Positions 1 through 7,494 of a stretch of DNA of 12,913 bases are shown here, piece by piece. The position numbers were made by a program, and so were the translations under genes. This DNA comes from Campylobacteraceae bacterium (GTDB lineage Bacteria; Campylobacterota; Campylobacteria; Campylobacterales; Sulfurovaceae): positions 1 through 12,913 of the forward strand of contig JALVXO010000088.1 in NCBI GenBank assembly GCA_027022775.1. Direction: 5' to 3'. Position 1 is the first letter of the stretch, and each line of letters starts with the position of its first letter. A model generated the notes under the pieces. The model was given only the letters and a program-made list of their open reading frames with translations. It was not told where the DNA came from and made no database searches.

Positions 1-14
1 TACTGCCGTTCTAT

Positions 15-42
15 CGAGATTCTTCGCTACGCTCAGAATGAC
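15..42. repeat. Dispersed chromosomal repeat ('attctgagcg..gcgaagaat' type)
   Basis: Read on the minus strand, the segment has the form CATTCTGAGCGTAGCGAAGA. This belongs to a short repeat type that I recognise as widely scattered in intergenic DNA of many unrelated bacteria. It encodes nothing. Assignment rests on memory of the motif; only one copy is visible in this window. Confidence 0.5.
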
Positions 43-68
43 TGAAATGGGTAATTTTACAGAAATTT

Positions 69-87
69 TAACTTTTTGCGCACTCTC
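69..87. repeat. 19-bp inverted repeat, left copy (partner 8222-8240)
   Basis: TAACTTTTTGCGCACTCTC here is the exact reverse complement of GAGAGTGCGCAAAAAGTTA at 8222-8240. The two copies lie in the two gene-free islands that bracket the nine-gene operon. A third, shorter copy (10 bp, TTTTTGCGCA) is at 8384-8393. Identity drops immediately outside the 19 bp. Confidence 0.8.
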
Positions 88-105
88 GCTTTCACGGGAA
101 TGACA
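82..105. repeat. Dispersed repeat ('cattcccgtgaaagcgagag' type)
   Basis: On the minus strand this reads TCATTCCCGTGAAAGCGAGA, a variant of the common 'cattcccgcgaaagcgggaat' intergenic repeat type. It runs directly into the 19-bp sequence that recurs inverted at 8222-8240. Identification is by resemblance to remembered repeats. Confidence 0.45.
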
Positions 106-144
106 GAAACCTGAACTGTCACTATCATCTAATTGTGCGGCACG

Positions 145-337
145 GCCGCAACCACATACGGATTACGGAATACGGATTACAGATTACGGAAAATAATTTT
201 CTAATCTCTCTTCTCTAAAAGAGCATTGCCGCAACCACATACGGATTACGGAATACGGATTACAGATTACGGAAAATAATTTTCTAATCTCTCTTCTCTA
301 AAAGAGCATTGCCGCAACCACATACGGATTACGGAAT
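145..337. repeat. 83-bp tandem repeat, 2.3 copies
   Basis: Copy 1 is 145-227, copy 2 is 228-310, and a partial third copy is 311-337. The two full copies appear identical. Each begins GCCGCAACCACATACGGATT and ends TCTCTAAAAGAGCATT. Inside each unit the heptamer-like word GGATTAC/AGATTAC recurs (TACGGATTACGG, TACGGATTACAG, ATTACGGAAAA), so the unit is itself built of decayed short repeats. Perfect identity of long units suggests recent duplication. Confidence 0.9.
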
Positions 338-403
338 TTAAATTATCTATTCCCCATTATCAATTATCCTCAATCCTCATACTCAAACCTCAAACCTCAA
401 TTC

Positions 404-1120
404 TCACCCCTCTTTTCTAAAACTGTAAAAATACTCCACATTCCCCTCTTTGCCTGCAACTTTGCTCTCTCTTGTATCCAAAAGCTTCCAGCCAAGCTCT
501 TTGGCTTTATGCTCAAAATTCTTTTTTGCATTTTCTATTGCTTCTTTATCTAGCACAACTCCTCTGCTGTCGCGTTTAACGCCAAGGCCTACTTCAAATT
601 GCGGTTTAAAAAGCAGGGAAATTACGGTGCCTTTTTTGCTTAAGCGGTTTACGCTTTGAATTATTTTTAAAAGCGATATAAAAGAGACATCCGATACTAT
701 CAAATCGTAGGGCAAGGCTTCAAACTCTCTAATATCGGTCTGTTCATAAACCGAAACTCTGCTATCTTGGCGAAGCATTTTATGCAGCTGTTCTTTGCCC
801 ACATCCACGCAATCAACGCTTTTAGCCCCGTTTTCAAGCAGTATCTGCGTAAATCCGCCGGTGCTTGAACCCACATCCAGACAGCGCACTCCCTCTATTG
901 GCAGGGAAAACTCTTTTAAATACTCTTCCAGCTTTCTAGCTGCGCGCGAAACATAAAACTTGCTCTCTTTAAGCTCAATTTTTGCGTCTTCTTCAACTTT
1001 AAAAGAGGGTTTTTTAACAGTTTTGCCCTCAACCTGAACTTGCCCCTCTTTAATAGCAGCTGCAGCCCTGTTTCGGCTCTCGAATAAACCTTGCTCAACC
1101 AGATAACTGTCTAAACGCAC
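404..1120 (-). CDS. tlyA: TlyA-family 23S rRNA 2'-O-methyltransferase (hemolysin A type)
   Basis: TlyA methylates the 2'-OH of a ribosomal RNA cytidine (C1920 of 23S rRNA for the short type; the long type also modifies 16S C1409), using S-adenosylmethionine. The 238-residue protein starts with an S4 RNA-binding domain (about 1-60, MRLDSYLVEQGLFESRNRA), followed by an FtsJ/RrmJ-like Rossmann methyltransferase. RAARKLE (59-65) carries the first catalytic Lys, and the SAM-binding loop is LDVGSSTGGFT (81-91). The length fits the short TlyA(I) form known from Campylobacter. The start is GTG, overlapping the TAG stop of the upstream DUF1287 gene by 1 nt (TAGTG), so translation is probably coupled. 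It is the last gene of the operon. Any hemolysin role is a historical name, not seen here. Confidence 0.93.
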   Translation of the reverse strand: MRLDSYLVEQGLFESRNRAAAAIKEGQVQVEGKTVKKPSFKVEEDAKIELKESKFYVSRAARKLEEYLKEFSLPIEGVRCLDVGSSTGGFTQILLENGAKSVDCVDVGKEQLHKMLRQDSRVSVYEQTDIREFEALPYDLIVSDVSFISLLKIIQSVNRLSKKGTVISLLFKPQFEVGLGVKRDSRGVVLDKEAIENAKKNFEHKAKELGWKLLDTRESKVAGKEGNVEYFYSFRKEG

Positions 1121-1683
1121 TACTTAAACACCCTGAAATGGTCAACAATTTTATATTTGCGCAAAACATCCTCCTCTTTTGCGCCGTAACCTACATTATG
1201 TATAATCAAAGGCTCGCCCTTGCTGTTTAATTTATCGCTGCAAAGCCCTATATGGTCGAGGTTGCTGCCGGGCAGTTTCCAAACCACAATATCGCCGGGT
1301 TTAAAAGCCCCTTTTACCCTGTAACCCTTTGCCGCAAAGTAAGCCTGAAGGTTTTTAACACGGCGGTGGTCGATGTTAGGGTCTAGCCTGTTAGTATAAT
1401 AAAGCCCCTTATATCGCTCTGGATGCGCCTTTTTATCGAGATAAATCTCTTTTTGCAAATCTATGCCAACTTTTCTAAAAGCGCGCACAATTACATCTGT
1501 GCAAACCCCGCGAATTATTGGAATATCACCCATTGGGTATTTAATTTTCACATAAGCCGGGTCGTAAAATTTAGTAACCCCAACCTGCGCACGCGCCGCT
1601 TTAATTAGTTGTTTGACTTTAATATTATCACTTGTTGCAAAGAGCAAATTAATAAAAACCGTTAAAAAAAGAATAAATCTCAT
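1120..1683 (-). CDS. DUF1287 family secreted protein (NlpC/P60-like fold)
   Basis: The 187-residue protein opens with a short hydrophobic signal peptide (about 1-17, MRFILFLTVFINLLFATS), so it is probably periplasmic or outer-envelope. The body matches the DUF1287 pattern as I remember it: a Cys in GVCTDVIVRAF (C61), a His in LDHIGLCSD (H144) and IIHNVG (H162), spaced like the Cys-His dyad of NlpC/P60 and CHAP-type cysteine peptidases. This suggests hydrolysis of a peptide or amide bond, perhaps in peptidoglycan, but no substrate is known. The ATG start is 6 nt from the recN stop, with GGAG inside the recN end as ribosome site. It sits between recN and tlyA in the operon, with no obvious functional link to either. 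Confidence 0.85.
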   Translation of the reverse strand: MRFILFLTVFINLLFATSDNIKVKQLIKAARAQVGVTKFYDPAYVKIKYPMGDIPIIRGVCTDVIVRAFRKVGIDLQKEIYLDKKAHPERYKGLYYTNRLDPNIDHRRVKNLQAYFAAKGYRVKGAFKPGDIVVWKLPGSNLDHIGLCSDKLNSKGEPLIIHNVGYGAKEEDVLRKYKIVDHFRVFK

Positions 1684-1689
1684 AGTGTG

Positions 1690-3210
1690 CTACTCCAAAA
1701 TTTTTTTTGCAAACTCCAGCGACTCTTTGTTAAAGTTTTCTCCGCCTACAATTCTTGCTATTTCTTTCATTCTTTCATCTTGGTTTAACTCTTTTATATG
1801 GCTCTCTTTTCCGTTTTTTATAATTAAAAAGTGTTTGTCGGCTTTAGAGCTTAAATGCGCCTGGTGGGATATTGCAAAAATTTGATAACTTTTAGAGAGG
1901 CGGCTTATCATATTTGCAATTGCTATCGATTCATCGCCGCTGACATTTGCATCTATCTCATCTAAAATTATCACCCCCTCTTTAGAGCTGCTTTTAGCCC
2001 CCACAGTCAAAAGCGCCAGGCGGACTCTGTTAAACTCCCCGCCGCTTAACTGCCCGGTTTTAACCCCCTGCATCGAAATAGAAAGAGCGTCTTTGCCAAG
2101 AGGGGAGAGTTCGCACTCTTCAAATTCAAACTGCACTTTTGGGAGTTTTAACTCTTTTAAAAGCTGTTCCATCTCTTTTTCTATTTCGGCAGCGGCTTTT
2201 TTTCTAAAATCGCTTACAGATTTTGCAAGGGAGTTTAATTTATCCTTTAATTTATTTAAAGATTTTTCAAGATGGCTTAAATCTTCATTAATAGTCTCAA
2301 AAGATGCCAGTTCCTGCTCTTTTTGCGCCAGGTACTCCAAAGCTTCGCCTATAGTTCCAAAGCGTTTAATTAAATAGTTTAACTCTTCTAAACGGTTTAA
2401 AACCGATTCTATATCAATTTCGCTCAACTCTTCGCTTAAACTCTCTATATCATCCAGGTCGCTGCGCAGCTGGTTCATTGCATCGCTTATGTAACTGCTA
2501 TCTTTATTCAGCAGTTCAAACAGTTCGCCGATATCATCTTCGTAAGCAAAAACCGCTTCGACTCTTTGGGCAATTTCTGTAATTTTATCAATTTTAGAAA
2601 GCTGCTTTTTTACAGTTAAAAGCTCTTCATACTCCCCCTCTTTGGGATTTATGGATTTAATTTTGCCTATTTCATACTCTAAAAATTCAACTCTCTCTTT
2701 GGACTCTTTTATTTTGGCTTTAAGTTCTGCCAGCTGCGCCTCTTTGGTTTTGTACTCTGCATAAAGTTTTTTATATTCATTTAAACTGTTTGTAAAGTTG
2801 CTGTTTTCGCTTAAATAGTCATCCAGAAGCTTAATTAAACGCTCATTTTCAAAGCCGCTCTTATCGCGCACGCTTATATAAGATATATAGGGGGCAAACA
2901 TCTCTTTTAGGGCTTTTTTGGAAATTTTCTGCCCGTCGATAAAAAGCCGGATTCTATCTTTTTTTATCGATTTTACCGTAATTTCATCATCCAGTTCATA
3001 AGCTTCACACTTTAAGTTGGCAGGTTTTTTTAACTCTATTTCACAAAGTTTGGCTTCTTGGTTTCCAAAGCCTAAATTTGCCAAAACAGCCCCCATAAAT
3101 ACCGATTTACCCGCGCCGCTTGGGCCTGTTATAATATTTAACCCTTTATCAAACTCCGCCTCGGCAGCTTTAAAATTTAAAAGCTCTTTTATAAGAACCC
3201 TCTTTAACAT
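1690..3210 (-). CDS. recN: DNA repair protein RecN (SMC-like ATPase)
   Basis: RecN is a cytoplasmic SMC-like ATPase that acts early in double-strand break repair by recombination. The 506-residue product has an N-terminal head with Walker A GPSGAGKS (29-36), a long charged coiled-coil region (about 150-350) with a short hinge, then the C-terminal head with signature LSGGE (388-392), Walker B VIILDE (413-418) and a switch His in ISHQ (about 447-450). It is shorter than the roughly 550 residues of the E. coli protein, as in Campylobacter relatives. The ATG overlaps the nadK TAA by 1 nt (TAATG). The nadK-recN pairing is widespread in bacteria. Confidence 0.96.
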   Translation of the reverse strand: MLKRVLIKELLNFKAAEAEFDKGLNIITGPSGAGKSVFMGAVLANLGFGNQEAKLCEIELKKPANLKCEAYELDDEITVKSIKKDRIRLFIDGQKISKKALKEMFAPYISYISVRDKSGFENERLIKLLDDYLSENSNFTNSLNEYKKLYAEYKTKEAQLAELKAKIKESKERVEFLEYEIGKIKSINPKEGEYEELLTVKKQLSKIDKITEIAQRVEAVFAYEDDIGELFELLNKDSSYISDAMNQLRSDLDDIESLSEELSEIDIESVLNRLEELNYLIKRFGTIGEALEYLAQKEQELASFETINEDLSHLEKSLNKLKDKLNSLAKSVSDFRKKAAAEIEKEMEQLLKELKLPKVQFEFEECELSPLGKDALSISMQGVKTGQLSGGEFNRVRLALLTVGAKSSSKEGVIILDEIDANVSGDESIAIANMISRLSKSYQIFAISHQAHLSSKADKHFLIIKNGKESHIKELNQDERMKEIARIVGGENFNKESLEFAKKILE

Positions 3211-4079
3211 TACTCTTCACCCCATGAGAGTTTGTCTCTAAGCACCCTAAAGTAGTTGCGCTCTTTTCTGTGCAGCAGTTTTGCGCTTTTGCAAGAGCCT
3301 TTTATCTCTAAAACATCATCTTTATCCAACTCATAACTATCCTGCCCGTCAATTACAACCAGCAGTTTTTTATTCGGAGTTTTAATTGTAATTGTAAAAT
3401 CTGCAGGCATTACAAGCGGGCGCTGCGTTAAAGAGTGCGGACAGATTGGGGTTAAAATAAACGCTTTTGTAAGCGGATACATTACCGGCCCGTCAGCTGC
3501 AAGATTATAAGCGGTAGAACCGGTCGGAGTTGAAATAATAAGCCCGTCCCCGCGGTATCTGTTTATCATATCATCTTCGACATAAGTCTCAATTGTAGCC
3601 ATTTTAGAGACAATCGGGCGGGTTACAACCACATCATTGAAAGCGAAAAAGTTTATCTCTTTGTTTATCCCTTCTATGCGCCCTTTTATCATCATCCTTT
3701 CATCAATTCTGCATTCGCCGTTTTTTAACTGTTTTAAAAAATTTTCTACTTCATCTATTGTAATATCTGCCAAAAAGCCCAAATTGCCGGCATTTATTCC
3801 AGTGACTGGCTTATTGTATTTGTAACTTCTCCTAACAAGTGACAAAAGAGTTCCATCTCCGCCAAGAGAAACCAAAAAATCGCACTTTTGACACATTGTT
3901 TTAAAATCTGTCCCTTTCTCTTTTAACCCTATTGTTCTGGCAGAGTTTTTTCCAATTTCAACTTTTATCCCATATTTTTCGAATTTGCTTTTGATATCTA
4001 AAAAAACATCTTTAAGTTCTGGTGAATCTGGTTTAATTGTAAAGCCTGCACATTTGTACTCTTTAATGTTTTTCTCCAC
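3210..4079 (-). CDS. nadK: NAD kinase
   Basis: NadK phosphorylates NAD+ to NADP+, the only de novo source of NADP(H). The 289-residue protein has every hallmark of the family: GGDGT (73-77), GINAGNLGFL (94-103), FNDVVV (147-152) and the glycine-rich block GDGLIISTPTGSTAY (177-191). The start is a GTG preceded by AAAGG at 6 nt spacing; no better ATG lies nearby in frame. It follows mrdA after 76 nt, the largest gap in the operon, so an extra promoter is possible, but I cannot identify one convincingly. Its NADP product is the cofactor of the isocitrate dehydrogenase encoded at the right end of the window, though the two genes are not linked transcriptionally. Confidence 0.96.
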   Translation of the reverse strand: MEKNIKEYKCAGFTIKPDSPELKDVFLDIKSKFEKYGIKVEIGKNSARTIGLKEKGTDFKTMCQKCDFLVSLGGDGTLLSLVRRSYKYNKPVTGINAGNLGFLADITIDEVENFLKQLKNGECRIDERMMIKGRIEGINKEINFFAFNDVVVTRPIVSKMATIETYVEDDMINRYRGDGLIISTPTGSTAYNLAADGPVMYPLTKAFILTPICPHSLTQRPLVMPADFTITIKTPNKKLLVVIDGQDSYELDKDDVLEIKGSCKSAKLLHRKERNYFRVLRDKLSWGEE

Positions 4080-4155
4080 ATTATACCTTTATATAATACT
4101 TGCTTATTAGATTACCATACCAGTGCTTAATATAACTTTTTAAATACTTTAACCC

Positions 4156-5979
4156 TCAATATATCTCTTTTAAGAGTCTAGGCATTATCATTTCTCCAAA
4201 ATAGCCTTTTTGGTATAGCCATCTGTATATTTTTGCTGCTATTGGGCCTGAGGTGCTGCCGCCGTGGCCGCCGTGTTCTACTAAAACAGTAACTACATAT
4301 TTAGGGTTGTTAAATGGAGCGTAAGAGGTAAACCACGCATGTGAGCGGTGGAAGTAGGCAAGTTCGCTCTCATGCGCTCTGCGCTTAACATCCTGCGGTA
4401 TAGAGGTAACCTGTGCTGTTCCGGTTTTGCCGGCAACTACAATCGGCAGATTGTGCATAGCTCTGTAAGCGGTTCCGCGCCGGTTGTTGCACACATCATA
4501 CATTCCGTTTCTTACAATATTAAAAATTGTCGGGTCAAATTTTACCTTTTTTACCTCTCCTTCGTAAGATTTGCCGTTAATTACAGTTGCAAAATGGGGC
4601 GTTACCATGTTGCCTGTTGCCAAAAATGCGGTATATCTGGCAAGCTGCATTACAGTTATATTTGTATAACCCTGCCCAATTGCTGCAATTACAGTTTCGC
4701 CTTTATACCACGGCTGCTTATAGCGTCTTTTTTTCCACTCTTTTGTAGGCACAACCCCTTTGTATTCGCGCGGCAAATCTACACCTGTTCTTACTCCGAG
4801 CCCAATTTCATTAAGTCCGTGAGAGAGTTTGTCTATACCGATATAGAGCGCTTTATTATAGAAAAAGACATCGCAGCTCTCTCTTATTGCTTTGCGCAAA
4901 TCCACGCTGCCGTGCCCCCAGTGCGACCAGCATCTGAATTTATGCTTGCTGTTTCCTATTCTCATATATCCGCGGCAGTATTCTGGCTTTAAGACATAAT
5001 CGCCGGCAACTTTGGATATTACAAGCGCATCGCCCATTTTAATTGTAGAGCCTGGCGGATAGAGGGCATGCACCAGTTTATTGGTAAAGGGGTGCTCTAA
5101 ATTGTTTCTGATTTTTTTCCACTCTTTGGAACTGATTCCGTCAACAAAAAGGTTTGGGTCGTAACTCGGGGTGCTTACAGCCGCTAAAATTTCGCCGCTT
5201 GTTTTCATTACAATCACAACAGCAGAGCGGTTTTCATCTACCAGAGTGTCGTAAATAAACTTTTGCAAATCAGCGTCGATGCTTAACTGAATATCCCTGT
5301 TCCCTTTTGGCGGTATATATTTTATTAAATCAAGCTCTTTATTGTAAGCATTTACTTTAACTACCCTCTCTCCGGGGATTCCTTGAAGAACTTTGTTATA
5401 GTATCTCTCTAAACCGACTCTTCCCACTTTGCCTACAATTTTTACAATTTCATCTTTTTCTATATCTTTCTGGTTTGCTTTTCCGATATATCCGATAACA
5501 TGGGCTAAATATTTTCCGTAAGGGTAGTATCGTTTTGTTGTGGCTTCCACTGTTATATCTTTATTTAAAGATAAAATAGGGTAAACCCGTATCATATCAT
5601 CATAAGGGATAAAGTCGATAACCTGTATAAATTTATGGTTGTATGGCGAATTTTTCTTTTTATAAACCTTTTTTAATAGCTGGCTGTCTATATTGTTAAA
5701 AGAGTTTTTAATAAGCGCCAGCACATCTTCAAACTCTTTGCTCTCAACCTTCATATGCGGTTTTATAGCAAGGGAGAAACCTATTTTGTTGCTTGCTAAA
5801 AGTTTTCCGTTTCTATCTAAAATTTCACCCCGTGTAGGTTTAATTTTGCTTGACTGCTCAACATTCTCTTTTGCCAGTCTTTCATAATAATAGTTCGATT
5901 TAATGCTGATTTGGTATAGCCTGTTAATCAATATAACCCAGATAGCCACCATTAATAAAATTATCAACTTATATCTCAT
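4156..5979 (-). CDS. mrdA: Penicillin-binding protein 2 (elongation-specific transpeptidase)
   Basis: PBP2 is the peptidoglycan DD-transpeptidase of the elongasome (Rod complex), anchored in the inner membrane with its catalytic domain in the periplasm. The 607-residue protein has a single N-terminal membrane anchor (about 3-24), a dimerisation/pedestal region starting with PTRGEILDRNGKLLASN (48-64), and a transpeptidase domain with the active-site tetrad STIK (311-314), SCD at the SxN position (368-370) and KTGT (518-521). SCD rather than SxN is usual for PBP2. The ATG overlaps the stop of the upstream membrane protein by 4 nt (ATGA), indicating coupled translation and likely joint function. 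Length agrees with the family (about 600-630). Confidence 0.95.
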   Translation of the reverse strand: MRYKLIILLMVAIWVILINRLYQISIKSNYYYERLAKENVEQSSKIKPTRGEILDRNGKLLASNKIGFSLAIKPHMKVESKEFEDVLALIKNSFNNIDSQLLKKVYKKKNSPYNHKFIQVIDFIPYDDMIRVYPILSLNKDITVEATTKRYYPYGKYLAHVIGYIGKANQKDIEKDEIVKIVGKVGRVGLERYYNKVLQGIPGERVVKVNAYNKELDLIKYIPPKGNRDIQLSIDADLQKFIYDTLVDENRSAVVIVMKTSGEILAAVSTPSYDPNLFVDGISSKEWKKIRNNLEHPFTNKLVHALYPPGSTIKMGDALVISKVAGDYVLKPEYCRGYMRIGNSKHKFRCWSHWGHGSVDLRKAIRESCDVFFYNKALYIGIDKLSHGLNEIGLGVRTGVDLPREYKGVVPTKEWKKRRYKQPWYKGETVIAAIGQGYTNITVMQLARYTAFLATGNMVTPHFATVINGKSYEGEVKKVKFDPTIFNIVRNGMYDVCNNRRGTAYRAMHNLPIVVAGKTGTAQVTSIPQDVKRRAHESELAYFHRSHAWFTSYAPFNNPKYVVTVLVEHGGHGGSTSGPIAAKIYRWLYQKGYFGEMIMPRLLKEIY

Positions 5980-6425
5980 ATAAGCACCGCCGCAATAATG
6001 TCATAAATAAAAGAAAATACCAAAAGATGGTCGTAATTTACACTGTTTTGGTCGGTTACAAAATCGTAACCGGCAAGCAGCAAAAAATAGATAAGGTTTA
6101 TTAACAAAACAGTTGAAATATATACGCATTTTTTGCACAATTTTAAAATAGCCAGCTTCTCTTTTACATAATTGTAAAAAATAAGTGCAGAGATTAACAT
6201 TAAAAGAAGGGGCAAAGAGAGGTTTATCTCTAAATTTAACATATACACTGCAGAGAAAAAGAGGTAACTGTAATTCTCTTCATCCAGCCCTAAAACAAAA
6301 ATCAGCCCTGCAAAACCCACAAACAGGGGCAGGGTAACATAGATAGAGATAAGCATAGGGTAGAAAACAACAATAGAAACCCAAAAAAAGAATTTTAAAA
6401 CCTGTATAGCTCTCTCTGCTGTCAA
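5976..6425 (-). CDS. Small multi-pass membrane protein, possible MreD-like elongasome subunit
   Basis: I do not recognise this 149-residue protein by sequence. It is almost entirely hydrophobic, with about six membrane segments (roughly 11-30, 31-47, 51-65, 70-86, 101-120, 131-149) and a short basic stretch KEKLAILKLCKKC (88-100) that is probably cytoplasmic. Its stop overlaps the mrdA ATG by 4 nt. In many bacteria the gene directly before mrdA is mreD, a protein of similar size and topology, so a divergent MreD is a reasonable inference from position and shape. The start is TTG, 3 nt after the acetyltransferase stop, with AAGGTG upstream at suitable spacing. A poorly conserved membrane protein occupies the same slot in Campylobacter, as I recall. 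Confidence 0.8.
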   Translation of the reverse strand: MTAERAIQVLKFFFWVSIVVFYPMLISIYVTLPLFVGFAGLIFVLGLDEENYSYLFFSAVYMLNLEINLSLPLLLMLISALIFYNYVKEKLAILKLCKKCVYISTVLLINLIYFLLLAGYDFVTDQNSVNYDHLLVFSFIYDIIAAVLI

Positions 6426-6428
6426 ACC

Positions 6429-6887
6429 TTACACCTTATAAATTAAAGATATCTCGTTGCATACCGGAAAATGGATGCATTTTACACAATCAAGCCAAAT
6501 TTTATGCTCTGGGATTTTCTCTTTTTCTATCTGCTTAAATCCCATTTTCTCAAAAAATTCCGCAATGTATGTTAAAACCAGCACCTCTTTGACCCCGAGC
6601 GCTTTTGCCTCTTTTAAGCACTCTTTAACAATTGCCTTGCCAGCCCCCAGCCCTCTTGCTTTTTCGCTGACAATCAGGCTTCTTATCTCTGCCAGGTCTG
6701 CAGAGTGTATATGCAGCGCCCCGTATCCAATAAGCTCTTCTTCCTTAAATGCCAGTGTGTAACTTCTGATGTTTGTTGCAACTTCATCATCGCTGCGCTT
6801 TAAAATTATCCCCTCTTTTACCTCTTTTTCAACCAGTTTCTGCATTGCCGGTATATCTGCCAGGGTTGCTTTTTTTAACTCAATCAA
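6429..6887 (-). CDS. GNAT N-acetyltransferase, short ArgA-like (candidate N-acetylglutamate synthase)
   Basis: This 152-residue GNAT enzyme would transfer an acetyl group from acetyl-CoA to an amine. The acetyl-CoA pyrophosphate loop RGLGAG is at 78-83, and the late GNAT segment LTYIAEFFEKMGF at about 105-117. The tail, IPEHKIWLDCVKC then FPVCNE (about 125-145), resembles the C-terminus of short single-domain N-acetylglutamate synthases, which start arginine biosynthesis; I hold that at moderate confidence. Three cysteines (C134, C137, C143) cluster there. The start is TTG (6885-6887), overlapping the engB end by 8 nt, with GGAG 6 nt upstream; the next Met is at residue 15, too far into the domain. 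Other GNAT substrates cannot be excluded. Confidence 0.85.
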   Translation of the reverse strand: MIELKKATLADIPAMQKLVEKEVKEGIILKRSDDEVATNIRSYTLAFKEEELIGYGALHIHSADLAEIRSLIVSEKARGLGAGKAIVKECLKEAKALGVKEVLVLTYIAEFFEKMGFKQIEKEKIPEHKIWLDCVKCIHFPVCNEISLIYKV

Positions 6888-7494
6888 ATTTTACTCCGAA
6901 AACATATTTTAAAATCTCTCTATGAACCGCATCCTGGCCTGTTTTTTTAAGGTTCGATATAACAATAGAGCCCGGGTATTCGCGCTTTAATTTCGTCATC
7001 TCTTTCTGTTTGAGCTTATCCCCTTTTGTAAAAACTGTTAAAATTTTCTGGTCGCCTCTTAAATTTGCTTTTAAAAACTTTTCAACCTGGTTGTCTATCT
7101 CCATATTAGGGTGCCTTGCATCCCTTAAATGGATAAATATTCTAATTGCAACCCTTTTTTGTATAAACTCCAGCAGGTTTTTCTGCCACAACTCTTTTGT
7201 GCTTTTTGAAACCTTTGCATACCCAAAGCCCGGCAGGTCGACAAAATATAGCGGAAAGCGCTCATTTTTGTATAAATACTCAATGTCAAAAAAATTAATA
7301 AGCTGCGTTTTTCCAGGTGTTGCGGAGCTTTTTGCCAGCGATTTTCTGTTTGTTAAAAGGTTGATTGTGGAGCTTTTGCCGACATTAGAACGCCCCATAA
7401 ACACAATTTCGCTTCTGCTCTCTTCAACACTGTCTTTTATGCTTTGCGCCGATTTAATAAATTCGGCTTTTACAATTTTTGGTCTCTCTTGCAT
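6880..7494 (-). CDS. engB: Ribosome biogenesis GTPase EngB (YsxC/YihA)
   Basis: EngB is an essential TRAFAC-class GTPase required for assembly of the large ribosomal subunit. The 204-residue protein shows the G1 loop GRSNVGKS (34-41), the switch region TPGKTQLINFF (59-69), G3 DLPGFG (86-91), G4 TKGD (156-159) and a G5-like ISNLKKTG (about 176-183). Length and motif spacing are normal. ATG overlaps the lptA TAA by 1 nt (TAATG). The gene follows lptA as in Campylobacter, so the order is probably ancestral. Confidence 0.96.
   Translation of the reverse strand: MQERPKIVKAEFIKSAQSIKDSVEESRSEIVFMGRSNVGKSSTINLLTNRKSLAKSSATPGKTQLINFFDIEYLYKNERFPLYFVDLPGFGYAKVSKSTKELWQKNLLEFIQKRVAIRIFIHLRDARHPNMEIDNQVEKFLKANLRGDQKILTVFTKGDKLKQKEMTKLKREYPGSIVISNLKKTGQDAVHREILKYVFGVKFD

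Larger units (their letters stand above)
1..403. other. Gene-free repeat island downstream of tlyA
   Basis: No reading frame here has a start, ribosome site and protein-like composition. The stretch is a mosaic of dispersed repeats (about 15-42 and 82-105), an 83-bp tandem repeat (145-337), and a low-complexity tail (about 338-403) made of degenerate 'caatcctcat'/'caaacct' units. No clear rho-independent terminator follows tlyA on the minus strand. The region is best read as a site where non-coding repeats accumulate at the end of the operon. Confidence 0.7.

Noticed and set aside
145..337. 83-bp tandem repeat as a CRISPR array
   Set aside because: The whole unit repeats, with no constant repeat alternating with variable spacers, and no cas gene is near.
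4080..4155. Separate nadK promoter using TATAAT just before the GTG
   Set aside because: That TATAAT abuts the start codon, between ribosome site and GTG, so it cannot be a -10 box for this start; no other good pair was found in the 76-nt gap.
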